Below, piece after piece: positions 55,201-56,272 of a DNA stretch of 64,000 nucleotides. Source of the stretch: Leguminivora glycinivorella (taxonomy: Eukaryota > Arthropoda > Insecta > Lepidoptera > Tortricidae); the NCBI RefSeq assembly GCF_023078275.1, contig NC_062978.1, forward strand, positions 25,317,967 through 25,381,966, in the 5' to 3' direction. Position numbers and translations under genes: made by a program. Under the pieces are notes generated by a model. It was not told the origin of the DNA. It saw only the letters and a program-made list of their open reading frames with translations, and made no database searches. How positions within the stretch are numbered: the first letter of the stretch is position 1; each line of letters starts with the position of its first letter.

Positions 55201-55317
55201 CAAGTAGAGACGGCGCGGAAAGGCCAAGAGGTCTGCATCAAGATCGAACCCATACCCGGCGAGTCGCCGAAAATGTTCGGGCGGCACTTCGACGAGACAG
55301 ACATGCTAGTCAGCAAG
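10298..55317 (+). CDS. eIF5B: Eukaryotic translation initiation factor 5B (last exon outside window)
   Basis: Seventeen exons: 10298-10344, 10422-10484, 11045-11205, 12430-13562, 14223-14375, 15841-15975, 16696-16914, 41866-41979, 43252-43479, 44458-44640, 45630-45791, 46418-46548, 50105-50237, 51383-51490, 52516-52680, 54151-54258 and 55156-55317. All are GT/AG and phase-compatible, totalling about 1135 residues. The product is the cytosolic GTPase that joins ribosomal subunits and helps place initiator tRNA. Residues 1-564 are a Lys/Glu-rich disordered tail. The G domain follows: G1 GHVDTGKT (588-595), switch segment GGITQQIGAT, G3 DTPGHE (652-657), G4 NKID (706-709) and G5 TSA (773-775). 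Domains II-IV follow, with EIDVLKEE, GSLEALLEFLR and IEPIPGESPKMFGRHF. The terminal helix expected after LVSK is absent before 64000. The start codon is the first ATG and gives the conserved MGKAKKGKK. Intron 7 is about 25 kb and holds another gene and a Polinton. Exons 7, 8 and 14 have tandem copies downstream. Confidence 0.97.
10885..10998. mobile_element. PIF/Harbinger-like MITE
   Basis: Flanked by TAA on both sides; ends GAGCCAGTTGCATCAACC and GGTTTGATGCAACCGGCCC are inverted repeats. Same family as 44715-45219. It lies in eIF5B intron 2. Confidence 0.8.
11505..11684 (-). mobile_element. Lep1-like non-autonomous Helitron fragment
   Basis: Begins CTAGCTTTTGCCCGCGGCTT and ends ATATTACTATGGAT on the plus strand; full-length relative of 3191-3370, in eIF5B intron 3. 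Confidence 0.65.
13643..13859 (+). repeat. Dispersed repeat ending in (GTAT)n
   Basis: Starts CTTGCCCGTGTGGTGACGGG, includes GGCGTAGGCGAGAGGCTGGC and ends GGGCGTGATTGTATGTATGT. A longer copy is at 46583-46823 and 3' fragments near 42460-42520 and 46050-46080. The short tandem tail suggests a retroposon 3' end. Confidence 0.65.
14605..15287. mobile_element. PIF/Harbinger-like non-autonomous element (683 bp)
   Basis: Flanked by TAA; terminal inverted repeats of about 35 bp start GGCCGTTTTCACATTATC. No transposase frame. A 132-bp relative is at 18392-18523. Confidence 0.8.
15412..15560 (+). mobile_element. Non-LTR retrotransposon fragment (reverse transcriptase C-terminal part)
   Basis: The plus strand encodes YGSECWASMVGDE, then HVAEMTMLRWVCGVTRMDRI and RNEYIRG, the C-terminal signature of many insect LINE polymerases. 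Truncated at both sides, with frame breaks after 15555. In eIF5B intron 5. Confidence 0.75.
15628..15800 (-). mobile_element. SINE fragment (3' body)
   Basis: Plus strand contains CCAACCCGAAGGGTAACTAG and a TTCTCACAATGTTTTCC segment, the reverse complement of the body of the SINE at 47186-47475. Confidence 0.7.
16046..16255 (-). mobile_element. CACA...TGTG element with 7-bp duplication, copy A
   Basis: Plus strand starts CACACCTCGGACACTGGCGA and ends TTTATTATACTGTG; flanks GTTAAAA and GTTAAAG match at 6 of 7. Other copies: 41531-41764, 53021-53686, 57661-57890, 58110-58337. No coding potential. Confidence 0.8.
16945..17668 (+). repeat. Tandem partial copies of eIF5B exon 7 in intron 7
   Basis: Exon-derived blocks end at 17078, 17242 and 17447, then two degraded ones follow (about 17515-17582 and 17605-17668, continuing at 18843). 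The first two steps are 164 bp each. Blocks keep the segment encoding GGITQQIGATNVPIENIKEQTKH plus donor, but the 5' side has no acceptor. Differences accumulate rightward, and the last copy is split by an inverted-repeat element. Confidence 0.9.
17673..18838. mobile_element. Inverted-repeat element (1.17 kb) splitting a duplicated exon copy
   Basis: TATA flanks at 17669-17672 and 18839-18842. Terminal inverted repeats of about 50 bp begin CTTTGTACTTTTGGCACTTG and continue AAAAAAGTGTAAACAAACC. No transposase. It separates GGGCATCAC from AGCAAATTGCAGTTACCAAT, which resemble consecutive parts of eIF5B exon 7. It contains the MITE at 18392-18523 and a repeat end near 18180-18216. Confidence 0.8.
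18392..18523. mobile_element. PIF/Harbinger-like MITE (132 bp)
   Basis: TTA on both sides; ends GTGCGTTTTCACATTATCCG and GGATAATGTGAAACCGGAG; inner repeats GATATCGGATGTAGGA. Relative of 14605-15287, nested in the 17673-18838 element. Confidence 0.75.
18843..20006. other. eIF5B intron 7 stretch left of the DUF1091 last exon
   Basis: Holds the tail of the split exon-7 copy (to about 18890), an unclassified open frame ending near 19112 followed by an A-rich (AAAT)n tail at about 19125-19165 (possibly a retroposon end), and a MITE at about 19838-19968 with TTTAGTCCGTCAGTTA inverted ends. No conserved gene. Confidence 0.5.
20007..40735 (-). CDS. Secreted DUF1091-family protein gene, antisense inside eIF5B intron 7
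   Basis: Four minus-strand exons with GT/AG borders, all phase 0: 40735-40670, 38815-38657, 37064-36915 and 20171-20007 (TAA stop). They give about 179 residues. The N-terminus, MYEAKCLVLSVLFFILFW, looks like a signal peptide. The body runs VIPERATVTHINEKYIYPNG..., then a stretch with KICDS, then PCPLPQGTHRLMNLTVPG, WPFERCKVEATL and a final VYVLFKQK strand. The spacing of cysteines and the CP...G...N...P pattern match what I remember of insect DUF1091 (DM8) proteins, which are small, secreted and probably lipid-binding-like; this assignment is from memory. The intron between exons 3 and 4 is about 16.7 kb and contains the whole Polinton. Reading frame and splice sites look intact despite that insertion, so the gene may still be expressed. 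A GTG 12 nt upstream is in frame, but the ATG used here is the natural start. Confidence 0.8.
20230..20493 (-). mobile_element. Non-LTR retrotransposon 3' fragment
   Basis: Minus strand encodes SFLPRTCKLWNELPSEVFPL, RYDMGFFKKQVFRVLKGRQR and the following HGRR, the C-terminus of a jockey/CR1-like LINE polymerase, followed by a poly-A tract (T run on the plus strand at 20218-20230). It lies just upstream of the DUF1091 last exon, 130 bp from the Polinton end. Confidence 0.75.
20630..20790 (+). repeat. Polinton left terminal inverted repeat (161 bp)
   Basis: Identical by eye, in reverse complement, to 36197-36357. It contains an imperfect hairpin of about 75 bp (roughly 20640-20716) whose arms begin TTTGGGAAGTTTAAACCACT and end AGTGGTCTAAACTCCCAAA. 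A diverged second version of the same module follows at about 20837-20945, beginning GTTGGGAAGTTTAAAATCAC. Confidence 0.95.
20791..22974. other. Polinton left non-coding region
   Basis: About 2.2 kb between the left repeat and the first gene. I see no convincing gene. A short open frame at 21211-21480 has no recognisable motif. Near 22150-22235 there is a tRNA-like patch with a B-box-type TTCGAACCCAGGACC. The promoter and 5' UTR of the first spliced gene should lie at the right end. Confidence 0.5.
22975..23898 (+). CDS. Spliced Polinton gene of unknown function; start codon split by an intron
   Basis: Exons 22975-22976, 23068-23169, 23307-23387 and 23517-23898 give 188 residues and TAA. The ATG is formed as AT|G across the first intron (donor ATGTAAGTAAG, acceptor TTTTAG|GTCGG). 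The next two junctions both fall AG|G. The protein has an acidic/basic low-complexity N-terminus (MSDSEFE, two SDSE motifs, Lys/Arg-rich linkers). From about residue 75 a folded domain begins at NPFDVFELFPDDEAF and ends VTFFHNKKG. I do not recognise the family. Position next to polymerase B on the same strand suggests a replication or early role, for example DNA binding, but that is inference. Spliceosomal introns inside a Polinton gene are uncommon, so the exon model needs RNA support. The last exon and stop are firm; the split start is likely but not proven. Confidence 0.65.
24043..27562 (+). pseudogene. POLB: Polinton protein-primed-type DNA polymerase B, two frameshifts
   Basis: Three overlapping open stretches (24043-26151, 26142-26555, 26510-27562) together hold one polymerase-exonuclease of about 1170 residues. 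N-terminal: a zinc-finger-like CSAC...HLRSTKH. Middle: exonuclease motif I YCDFET, a CHIC...VRDHCHLTG...CN motif like endonuclease VII zinc sites, exonuclease II FFHNLAGYDAH and exonuclease III YLQTDVLLLSD. Polymerase: motif A YIDCNNLYGYAM, motif B LMNNSIFGKT and motif C CYSDTDS. It would copy the transposon, probably primed by a terminal protein. Each break is consistent with a single missing base in a homopolymer: a C run near 26118 and an A run near 26538. They could be real inactivating mutations or base-calling errors. An AATAAA lies downstream near 27780. Confidence 0.92.
27563..28726. other. Polinton non-coding interval with 5' leader of the next gene
   Basis: About 1.1 kb without a supported gene. 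An AATAAA at about 27780 may end the polymerase transcript. A donor-like TTCAAGTAAGTAATT near 28536 and an acceptor-like TGTGTTACAG before 28721 could form a 5' UTR intron for the gene that starts at 28727. Confidence 0.45.
28727..29146 (+). CDS. Small Polinton protein of unknown function
   Basis: 139 residues starting MCEHCDPEDPF; an in-frame ATG at 28709 lies upstream of a probable splice acceptor, so I prefer 28727. It has a CxxC pair at the N-terminus, a Lys/Arg-rich centre (KKKIKTKQRAPKRKLK) that could bind nucleic acid or act as a nuclear signal, then IQIKIIGLRNGQ and an acidic tail (ESDDEEN). I do not recognise a family. It is the last plus-strand gene before the convergent minus-strand cluster, and AATAAA signals follow at about 29185-29197. 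Confidence 0.65.
   Translation: MCEHCDPEDPFTHAQEWNTQTFEDAYPELANKHDVTITAPSIETPNKKKIKTKQRAPKRKLKSSTTFVKCRKSVAEGPRLIQIKIIGLRNGQESQAESDDEENMIFSAQYIASEPVDNVVDSAYSLINQISKSMLQENF
29147..29338. terminator. Convergent polyadenylation region of the two Polinton gene blocks
   Basis: Plus-strand AATAAA motifs near 29185-29197 follow the rightward gene. A plus-strand TTTTATTTATT near 29218-29228 reads AATAAATAAAA on the minus strand, after the leftward cluster. The two transcription units therefore end back to back in under 200 bp. Confidence 0.5.
29339..29773 (-). CDS. Conserved Polinton protein of unknown function (VDVQGF type)
   Basis: 144 residues starting MSTKSLFVDVQGFKSL. The order VDVQGF, then IKPPYTF, ERKRVIW, HGILWREG, LCANCAVIDLG and a His/Cys-rich end resembles a protein I recall as widespread in insect Polinton-like elements without an assigned function. 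The hydrophobic-VDVQGF start followed by scattered conserved acids might reflect a nuclease-like fold, but that is speculation. Its ATG overlaps the stop of the preceding capsid gene as ATGA. Confidence 0.75.
   Translation of the reverse strand: MSTKSLFVDVQGFKSLNNDFIIKEFALSTKEYTQVFLIKPPYTFSHLSQQERKRVIWLEKNHGILWREGFVDHREFKRMIVNHLNNKNIYVKGAEKIKWVKDLCANCAVIDLGEQDCPNFLHLHEKYCNKSSAYNCLHHEKNVL
29770..30978 (-). CDS. Polinton major capsid protein candidate (double jelly-roll)
   Basis: 402 residues, intact. The start MSILDLANSFSYD, the strand-rich body with DEIRIPINQQD, VLHFFQDIRYELNGIEID, a WRMPHIKVSD segment, a WDLFEYPLLP segment and QSYYNRSQAPLLNPYDF fit the Polinton hexon-like capsid protein, which I identify from memory of the family and from its place after the penton-like gene. 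Family knowledge: this protein builds the hexagonal capsomers of a predicted icosahedral particle. It overlaps the upstream 45-residue gene and the downstream gene, in both cases through ATGA, and shows no breaks. Confidence 0.75.
   Translation of the reverse strand: MSILDLANSFSYDNSIESYEYHSYKPYVTSFNLNDEIRIPINQQDMYVLPSASTLYIEGTITVMNRETKQPVSSVLFTNNPVLHFFQDIRYELNGIEIDKIKNAGITTTMKSLLSMSEHEARMAKSWGWDIKGTKVTQGLFSASIPLNKILGFAEDYNKIIINCKHELILLRSNTNLNSVKLNPNEYIDNVTLSKVVWRMPHIKVSDRERLNLLKYVEKDRAIQIAFRNWDLFEYPLLPKTSKHSWAIKTSSQIEKPRYVIVGLKTGRKNASDKDITHFDHCNLREVKVFLNSIYYPYENLNVSFSDEKYAILYEQYSKFQQSYYNRSQAPLLNPYDFKEIAPLFFVDCSRQSDTLKSGVVDIRVEIECSEDIPDQTSAYCLILNDSIIEYRPLSNITRKIS
30975..31112 (-). CDS. 45-residue basic protein between penton and major capsid genes
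   Basis: A short frame, MIDFNKTAVNRD...GLLK, with a cluster of basic residues (AIKKRRPKSRL) followed by a hydrophobic end, ENILFLRSIGLL. Its ATG overlaps the stop of the penton gene (ATGA at 31112-31109) and its own stop overlaps the capsid start (ATGA at 30978-30975). The exact fit into the gap is the main evidence that it is translated. A small basic particle protein, for example DNA-condensing or capsid-cementing, is inferred; I cannot name a family with certainty. Confidence 0.65.
   Translation of the reverse strand: MIDFNKTAVNRDKSGSTLGAIKKRRPKSRLTSENILFLRSIGLLK
31109..31780 (-). CDS. Polinton penton-like minor capsid protein (single jelly-roll)
   Basis: 223 residues, intact. An early stretch YECGLLYLSTFNSIPNID followed by NCKFYY and EGSYELQDLNDYLK, then strand-rich sequence ending EIQIYLHLRKK, is the pattern I associate with the Polinton single-jelly-roll penton protein. 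It would occupy the five-fold vertices of the predicted capsid. It starts 28 bp after the protease stop and ends in an ATGA overlap with the 45-residue gene. Confidence 0.75.
   Translation of the reverse strand: MSFTLSITGTSSSLTTNYSPELQLDGEYECGLLYLSTFNSIPNIDSRNCKFYYGEGEVLEIPEGSYELQDLNDYLKTHVQGCSFKLLCNNNTLKTSIFCSKSIHFGGDNSIGKLLGFGNETVPANILMESPFPVSILSTTIVRIECDIISGSFINGKPSHIVHEFVPNVPPGYRIIETPKNVIYFPVTQNTLSSLKIRLLDTNNQLINLRGEEIQIYLHLRKK
31809..32207 (-). CDS. PRO: Adenain-like cysteine protease
   Basis: 132 residues, intact. Catalytic residues are visible in the adenovirus-protease order: His in GTHWVAYA (about residue 63), an Asn in EYYNSFGDI in the position of the acidic residue, and Cys in TVNCGHLCLKYL. 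An N-terminal substrate-side motif, GVFMRDRLP, is also typical. The enzyme would mature capsid proteins of the Polinton particle. It is shorter than adenovirus protease, as Polinton forms usually are. Its start overlaps the end of the PLA2-domain gene by 25 bp in another frame. Confidence 0.9.
   Translation of the reverse strand: MLKNLKKLNGRLPSRALTNVDIINNSTGIPYFRGVFMRDRLPKLPKRRECAIINLDESKNQGTHWVAYAKDKKYCEYYNSFGDIKPPLELIIYLKRFDISYNYRQFQQFNTVNCGHLCLKYLKQFWQRRLNC
32183..32902 (-). CDS. PLA2-domain minor virion protein of Polinton
   Basis: 239 residues. Near residues 20-65 are a calcium-loop motif, YNYCGPGTKL, and a catalytic HD motif, LDSACMQHDIAYD, as in phospholipase A2 domains of parvovirus-type capsid proteins. 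A Lys-rich middle follows, then a Gly/Ala-rich hydrophobic segment (IPIFAGLSALGSLAGGAAG, about 173-191) that could interact with membranes, and a basic tail. By analogy with parvoviruses it would help a particle cross membranes; this is inference. Conserved His-Asp and Tyr are present, so activity is plausible. Confidence 0.82.
   Translation of the reverse strand: MKGRGLLNSAINNLPFELHIPGYNYCGPGTKLQERLRRGDKGINGLDSACMQHDIAYDKYSRIEDRHKADLELYKMAKRRMNAKNAGKGEKLASWLVSKVMKSKIKTGAGVESFKHLVTKIRSELKKKKNGNIISSAYTAAKKIFPNTSRMRIPRIIPIPKTGGILPLIPIFAGLSALGSLAGGAAGIAKAVGDYKAARNKLAESERHNKMMESIALGKGLHIKPYRNGKGLCLKTSKN
32960..33889 (-). CDS. INT: Retroviral-type integrase with C-terminal chromodomain
   Basis: 309 residues, intact. 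The DDE catalytic core is visible: D in WQADLLDLQ (about residue 34), D in HLQTDLGKEF (about 96) and E in ASIVERVIKTLK (about 131). The C-terminal 50 residues, VYLIEKIMKRKGNKLYVKW...NSWIE, form a chromodomain, which may direct integration to marked chromatin. No N-terminal HHCC zinc motif is present; the start MEKNQIVNEIHRSARK is short. It inserts Polinton DNA with a 6-bp duplication. It overlaps the upstream coiled-coil gene by 26 bp. Confidence 0.93.
   Translation of the reverse strand: MEKNQIVNEIHRSARKNFARRSVVLKGIDDLWQADLLDLQKFHNINKGYKYVLVVIDTFSKYIWGIPMKSKTKFETKDAFRQLIDTAKRKPKHLQTDLGKEFYNTEFKNYLESLQINHYSTYSVKKASIVERVIKTLKGKLYKYFSFVGNYKWFGKPLHDIVNSYNHTFHRTIRCRPIDVDFHKESEIKSILNKPRSYLQTRANKFSVGDCVRISKYKGAFHKGYTPNWSTELFTIKQVKNTIPVTYYLEDQRKNSILGTFYEQELQKTKYPNVYLIEKIMKRKGNKLYVKWLGLSTSENSWIERSAVV
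33864..34232 (-). CDS. Small Polinton coiled-coil protein, fibre-like features
   Basis: 122 residues, with an alternative internal start at MNIDKFGHHVHKR (residue 6). It contains LSTDGVNKQYVDQLF, reminiscent of trimeric fibre-type repeats, followed by a heptad-like helix (ELDSLLETINSQIHSLQRQL). A structural role at the vertex or surface is possible, but I do not recognise a named family. Confidence 0.6.
   Translation of the reverse strand: MIHSKMNIDKFGHHVHKRLRVLEFSEFGERALIRADNGDFDLQSSRLKGVNTPVLSTDGVNKQYVDQLFSGTYKKSELDSLLETINSQIHSLQRQLNLNFYTKKETEGILSRLSNGKEPNSK
34284..35288 (-). CDS. Conserved Polinton protein of unknown function
   Basis: 334 residues. The N-terminal half is charged and Ser/Asp-rich (TSDSIDSPGDDNSDGNIS). 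The C-terminal half is compact: LTPGLKELLFTKVPE, NAHRRDFNPNKPIKSNKG, SYVYWDDPNELVERLKLL and GNTGLDNEIISIIEELKE. The last motif set recurs, from memory, in many insect Polinton-like proteins, with no assigned function. It lies between the packaging ATPase and the coiled-coil gene in a compact array (gaps of 51-60 bp). Confidence 0.7.
   Translation of the reverse strand: MNEEKNLKEKLLQSAEAVKRKVKLIRNIKTANEMTLESVLKPITEPLNEMVKSNKKSNFNNENNYLSDEFKTDDTDWKNSIKRLKFSPEASDKESTTHTVGVNSTISKSRDVYDGSNASLDDSINSEESADEFSFKTSDSIDSPGDDNSDGNISYNLENIPFGVHKERGKIMLGSHVVALDNNSIVISGKTYNLTPGLKELLFTKVPELEVITEEDKLNYKLLLLETNAHRRDFNPNKPIKSNKGRKYLQIIRPMFKYTKERLKSNGSNVQGQGLPTMKKVTNNISYVYWDDPNELVERLKLLIASRDAGNTGLDNEIISIIEELKESDILKDI
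35349..36044 (-). CDS. ATP: FtsK/HerA-type genome-packaging ATPase
   Basis: 231 residues, intact. Walker A is VICGPSNCGKTN near residue 40 and Walker B is SVFIFDDVAC near 112; a sensor-like NLIILFKQ follows. This is the A32-like packaging ATPase shared by Polintons, virophages and large DNA viruses, which would pump DNA into the capsid. It is the first gene of the leftward cluster, about 150 bp inside the right terminal repeat, so its promoter must lie in or next to that repeat. Confidence 0.9.
   Translation of the reverse strand: MKFVKQPQTLRFDILASNCSKQNSYHGKLLPNSIRCVICGPSNCGKTNLMIGLLLHEQGIRFQNVYVYSKTLYQPLYNYLEKVLSLVPSVNYFKYRENDEVVSPQDAANDSVFIFDDVACENQNNIRDYFAMGRHKNINSFYLNQTYSKIPKQLIRDNANLIILFKQDEINLRHIYDEHVGTDMRWNQFRDMCATVWNQPHNYLVINKDCAKNSGCYRSGFDTFIILDECI
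36197..36357 (-). repeat. Polinton right terminal inverted repeat (161 bp)
   Basis: Reverse complement of the left repeat over its full length. Just inside it, 36137-36172 keeps a short piece of the second module (CGAACGGTATGAAGTGATTT), while the left end has a longer version, so the ends diverge beyond 161 bp. Confidence 0.95.
36401..36521. repeat. Hairpin MITE, copy 3
   Basis: The most complete copy: arms start CACGGGAAGCATGGTCGCGC and end with its complement, with one visible mismatch near the loop (GATGGGGACGG). It lies 38 bp outside the Polinton target duplication. Confidence 0.88.
36540..36700 (-). mobile_element. tRNA-derived SINE head
   Basis: Minus strand reads GCAGCACGTAGCTCAGTCGT with a B box GGGTTTCGAATACCGGCC, spaced about 50 bp from the A box. 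The anticodon arm is not tRNA-like, so it is a SINE-type derivative and not a tRNA gene. Confidence 0.5.
37132..37270. mobile_element. Small MITE
   Basis: Inverted ends TAAGGTACAGCGGGGCAAA and GATCCGCTGTACCTTA, about 140 bp apart, in the second intron of the DUF1091 gene. Target site probably TA. Confidence 0.65.
37886..38575 (+). repeat. Dispersed repeat family, copy 1
   Basis: Shares AATTAACCGAAAAAAATA..., CATTAGCCATGTTAATCTAT and a TTCGATAAGAGTACTAGCC end with 48370-48890 and, reversed, 59395-59825. Non-coding; unclassified. Confidence 0.55.
39030..39325. repeat. GC-rich cluster of GGCC-TTCG-GGCC hairpins
   Basis: At least five short stem-loops with TTCG loops (GGGCCTTCGGCCC, GAGGCCTTCGGCCTC, CGGCCTTCGGCC and variants) within 300 bp of otherwise AT-rich DNA, in the first intron of the DUF1091 gene. 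Open frames here run through the repeats and are not genes. Confidence 0.7.
41080..41330 (-). mobile_element. Non-LTR retrotransposon C-terminal fragment
   Basis: Minus strand encodes DRWANIATKWMPTKKRGPGR, PRQRWRNDLDAFL and EAFAQQWD, the usual C-terminal end of an insect LINE polymerase. A related piece is at 53700-53815. Confidence 0.75.
41531..41764 (+). mobile_element. CACA...TGTG element, copy B
   Basis: Exact 7-bp duplication CTGAGAC (41524-41530 and 41765-41771). Starts CACAGTATAATAAAGAG and ends GTGTCCGAGGTGTG. It ends 101 bp before eIF5B exon 8. Confidence 0.88.
42003..42253 (+). repeat. Two extra full copies of eIF5B exon 8
   Basis: Exon 8 (41866-41979, 114 bp) is followed by copies at 42003-42116 and 42140-42253, each separated by the same 23-bp segment, GTAAGAGTTAAGATATTCGAC plus AG. 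The last two copies are identical; the first differs at two third-codon positions. All three have acceptor and donor. A 23-nt intron is too short to splice and would shift the frame if retained, so only one copy can be used per mRNA. Confidence 0.95.
42254..43251. other. eIF5B intron 8
   Basis: A broken start of a fourth exon-8 copy (GCGAACGAAC after the 23-bp spacer) stands at 42277. A repeat tail with GTATGTATGT lies near 42460-42520. Nothing else recognisable. Confidence 0.5.
43494..44005 (+). repeat. Unclassified ~380-bp dispersed repeat, MITE-containing copy
   Basis: Inverted relative at 62562-62945. Starts CTACTCCAGCACTTAAATCT and ends GAACGCAACCACGTTTTTCG; the difference in length is the MITE at 43777-43904. 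Confidence 0.75.
43777..43904. mobile_element. Palindromic MITE with an empty site in the same window
   Basis: Foldback of 128 bp beginning TCTGTCAACCAAGTCTGTCA. The sister repeat at 62562-62945 reads straight through (ATATCTAATATGTAAAACGC), so the unoccupied site is visible; duplicated bases are about TATA. Confidence 0.82.
44715..45219. mobile_element. PIF/Harbinger-like non-autonomous element (505 bp)
   Basis: TAA on both sides; ends GGGCCGGTTGCACCAAACCG and TGCAACTGGCCC. Longer member of the 10885-10998 family, in eIF5B intron 10. Confidence 0.78.
45827..45965 (+). repeat. Helitron-like repeat fragment with (CTGA)n
   Basis: ATAAAAGAAGAAACTGACTG, then CAGCCGAAACCGCTGGTC and GGCACGTAGGTTCCTTATAA. 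A fuller copy is at 46819-47051. Confidence 0.55.
46583..46823 (+). repeat. Dispersed repeat ending in (GTAT)n, longer copy
   Basis: Matches 13643-13859 with an extra CCACAGTTTCGTTTTCTTTC segment. It runs directly into the Helitron-like repeat. Confidence 0.65.
46819..47051 (+). mobile_element. Helitron-like repeat ending in AAAAGCTAGTA
   Basis: Starts ATAAAAGAAGAAACTGACTG and ends CGCGGGCGAAGTCGCGGCAA then AAAGCTAGT, a hairpin plus CTAG-type 3' end as in Helitrons. Confidence 0.6.
47186..47475 (+). mobile_element. tRNA-headed SINE, nearly full length
   Basis: tRNA-like head CCTGGCGGCCTAGCGGTGAG with B box GGTTCGAACCCGG, body GTGAGGAAACCGGACTAATT and ACCCTTCGGGTTGGAAGGT, tail GGATGATGATGA. 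Fragments at 7978-8044, 15628-15800 and 52152-52250 belong to the same family. Confidence 0.8.
47750..47880. repeat. Foldback repeat
   Basis: TACAATCGTGATATAATAC... pairs with ...TATATCACTATTGTATACA; the centre reads GCCACGAAGCTTGCTGAGTG. Relatives: 44009-44100 and 61950-62095. Confidence 0.6.
48037..49919. mobile_element. hAT-like non-autonomous element (1.88 kb) with AACCGGTT-rich ends
   Basis: Exact 8-bp duplication GTCCTAAT (48029-48036 and 49920-49927). Ends TAGGGTTTGCAAAAACCGGT and CCGGTTTGCACACCCTA. Multiple AACCGGTT palindromes follow inside each end. No transposase. A dispersed repeat at 48370-48890 is nested inside. It fills most of eIF5B intron 12. Confidence 0.85.
50269..50842 (-). 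mobile_element. Internally deleted Tc1-like transposon
   Basis: TA on both sides; perfect inverted ends of about 30 bp, CACTACCGTCAAAAAGTTTA. The minus strand (50810-50382) encodes the C-terminal transposase with LQEDNDPKHSAK and WPPQSPDLNPIELLWDEL, that is the second Asp and the Glu of the DDE triad; the N-terminal half is missing. In eIF5B intron 13, 30 bp after the exon. Confidence 0.92.
51491..51757 (+). repeat. Two partial copies of eIF5B exon 14
   Basis: After exon 14 (51383-51490) the sequence repeats from about 51551 to 51600 and from about 51673 to 51748, each with the GTATGTC donor. The last copy is longer, starts at RDVMKASAM and ends ILAFAVK where the true exon has ILAFDVK. Neither copy has the full 5' exon end. 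Confidence 0.9.
52704..53008. repeat. CAAAGA...TCTTTG inverted-end repeat
   Basis: Contains GTAATCACAGTGCATAGACT and AATATTAGCGCCATCTAGC. A second copy at 53309-53600 is inserted in copy E of the CACA element, and a third is split around 3366-4215. Confidence 0.6.
53021..53686 (-). mobile_element. CACA...TGTG element, copy E, with two insertions
   Basis: Ends match the family, but the middle is interrupted by a retroposon-like piece (about 53110-53245) and by a CAAAGAC...GTCTTTG element (about 53309-53600). Flanks CTATTAT and GTTATAG do not match, so this copy is degraded or chimeric. Confidence 0.65.
53811..53930 (+). mobile_element. Lep1-like Helitron 5' fragment
   Basis: Starts TCCATATTAACAGTATAAAT, with a TG tract and CGTCTTTCACGGCAAAACGG; lacks the CTAG end. 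Confidence 0.6.
54030..54125 (+). mobile_element. tRNA-derived SINE head
   Basis: GTGGCTCAGTTGGCAGAGCG as A box and GTGAGTTCAAGTCTCATTC as T arm. The acceptor stem relies on wobble pairs and the anticodon loop (GTATCGA) is not standard. The following GTAGACATTTTCCACTTTTA is a tail I associate with a lepidopteran SINE. It ends 26 bp before eIF5B exon 16. Confidence 0.6.
54372..54501. mobile_element. TA-target MITE (130 bp)
   Basis: Flanked by TA; inverted ends CAGTCACCGGCATAAGTGAT and its complement, inner pair GTACCTTGTC / GACAAGGTAC. Confidence 0.8.
54758..55105. repeat. Long inverted-repeat MITE
   Basis: Outer AATGGGC / GCCCATT and inner CTCAGAATCGCGAGCTCTTT / AGACCTCGCGATTCTGAG. A related element is at 56273-56594. 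It ends about 50 bp before eIF5B exon 17. Confidence 0.65.
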
Positions 55318-55453
55318 GTGAGTGACCTTACAGCTTTATATACTGTGTGCCATTGCGACCTTCTAAGAACATGGTATTATAAAATTTGTTTGCAACGAAC
55401 CGTAATCTTCCAAACTATTAGACGATCCGGCTACGGGCACCGCGACGTTACCC

Positions 55454-56064
55454 TAGGGTTGCAAATAGAAAAAAAAACAATTTTTTTTTTAAAAATCGAA
55501 ATAAGATGTCATATATTAAAGAAAAAATGACGAGCACCACCAGTGGTGAAGGCCGGATTCGAACCGGCGTCTTTTAGCAATCCGGGCCAAACGCCATCAC
55601 CCCTAGGCCACCTCGCCACAGCGGAAGCCGTCGAAATTTCTCTTCTATATGTCATCTTTGTAAGACTAGGCGTCTTTGACCAACTCTAAGGGCAAGCAGT
55701 AGGTGCTTGCTAAAAGACGCCGGTTCGAATCCGGCCTTCACCACTGGTGGTGCTCGTCATTTTTTCTTTAATATATGACATCTTATTTCGATTTTTAATT
55801 TATATATAGTAGTGTGACTACATAAAAAAAAACACAAATCAGAATATTTGTTAAAATAATTTGATTTGTTCCCATAGTTGCGAATTTTTTTTTTATCAGA
55901 ATTATGAAAAAAAAACATGCATAAAGTCTATAAAAGTATATTTAACTGTTTTGCAAATTTTGAGATTTTGTCCTTTAGAAAAAATATACTCCAGAAAAAA
56001 AAACTGTTTTTTTTCATGTTTTTTTTTTCAAGCCAGAAAAAAAACTGTTTGTTTTGCAACCCTA
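55454..56064. mobile_element. hAT-like element containing an inverted pair of tRNA-like sequences
   Basis: Ends TAGGGTTGCAA and TTGCAACCCTA with flanks CGTTACCC and CGTTACCT (7 of 8). Inside, about 55486-55800 is a large inverted repeat whose arms carry CCGGATTCGAACCGGC and TATATTAAAGAAAAAATGAC; the left arm reads as a tRNA-like unit on the minus strand. Confidence 0.75.
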
Positions 56065-56272
56065 CGTTACCTACCCATTCCAACATATTCCGAAACCTTT
56101 TAAAAAAAACCTTTTTTTTTATCTTTTGTATTTCTTGATAGTGTATAGAATACTATCGTTGTTCTAATGACAGAGTTGCAGTATCAATATCCTGTCCTGG
56201 CGGTTGACACCGATCTATTAATAGCGGCGCATGATTCATTTATTGTTTGCTCTTCACTGAGAGTTTGTAGTT

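Noticed and set aside
55861..56138. Two overlapping frames rich in Phe/Lys
   Set aside because: Produced by A/T homopolymers inside the hAT-like element.
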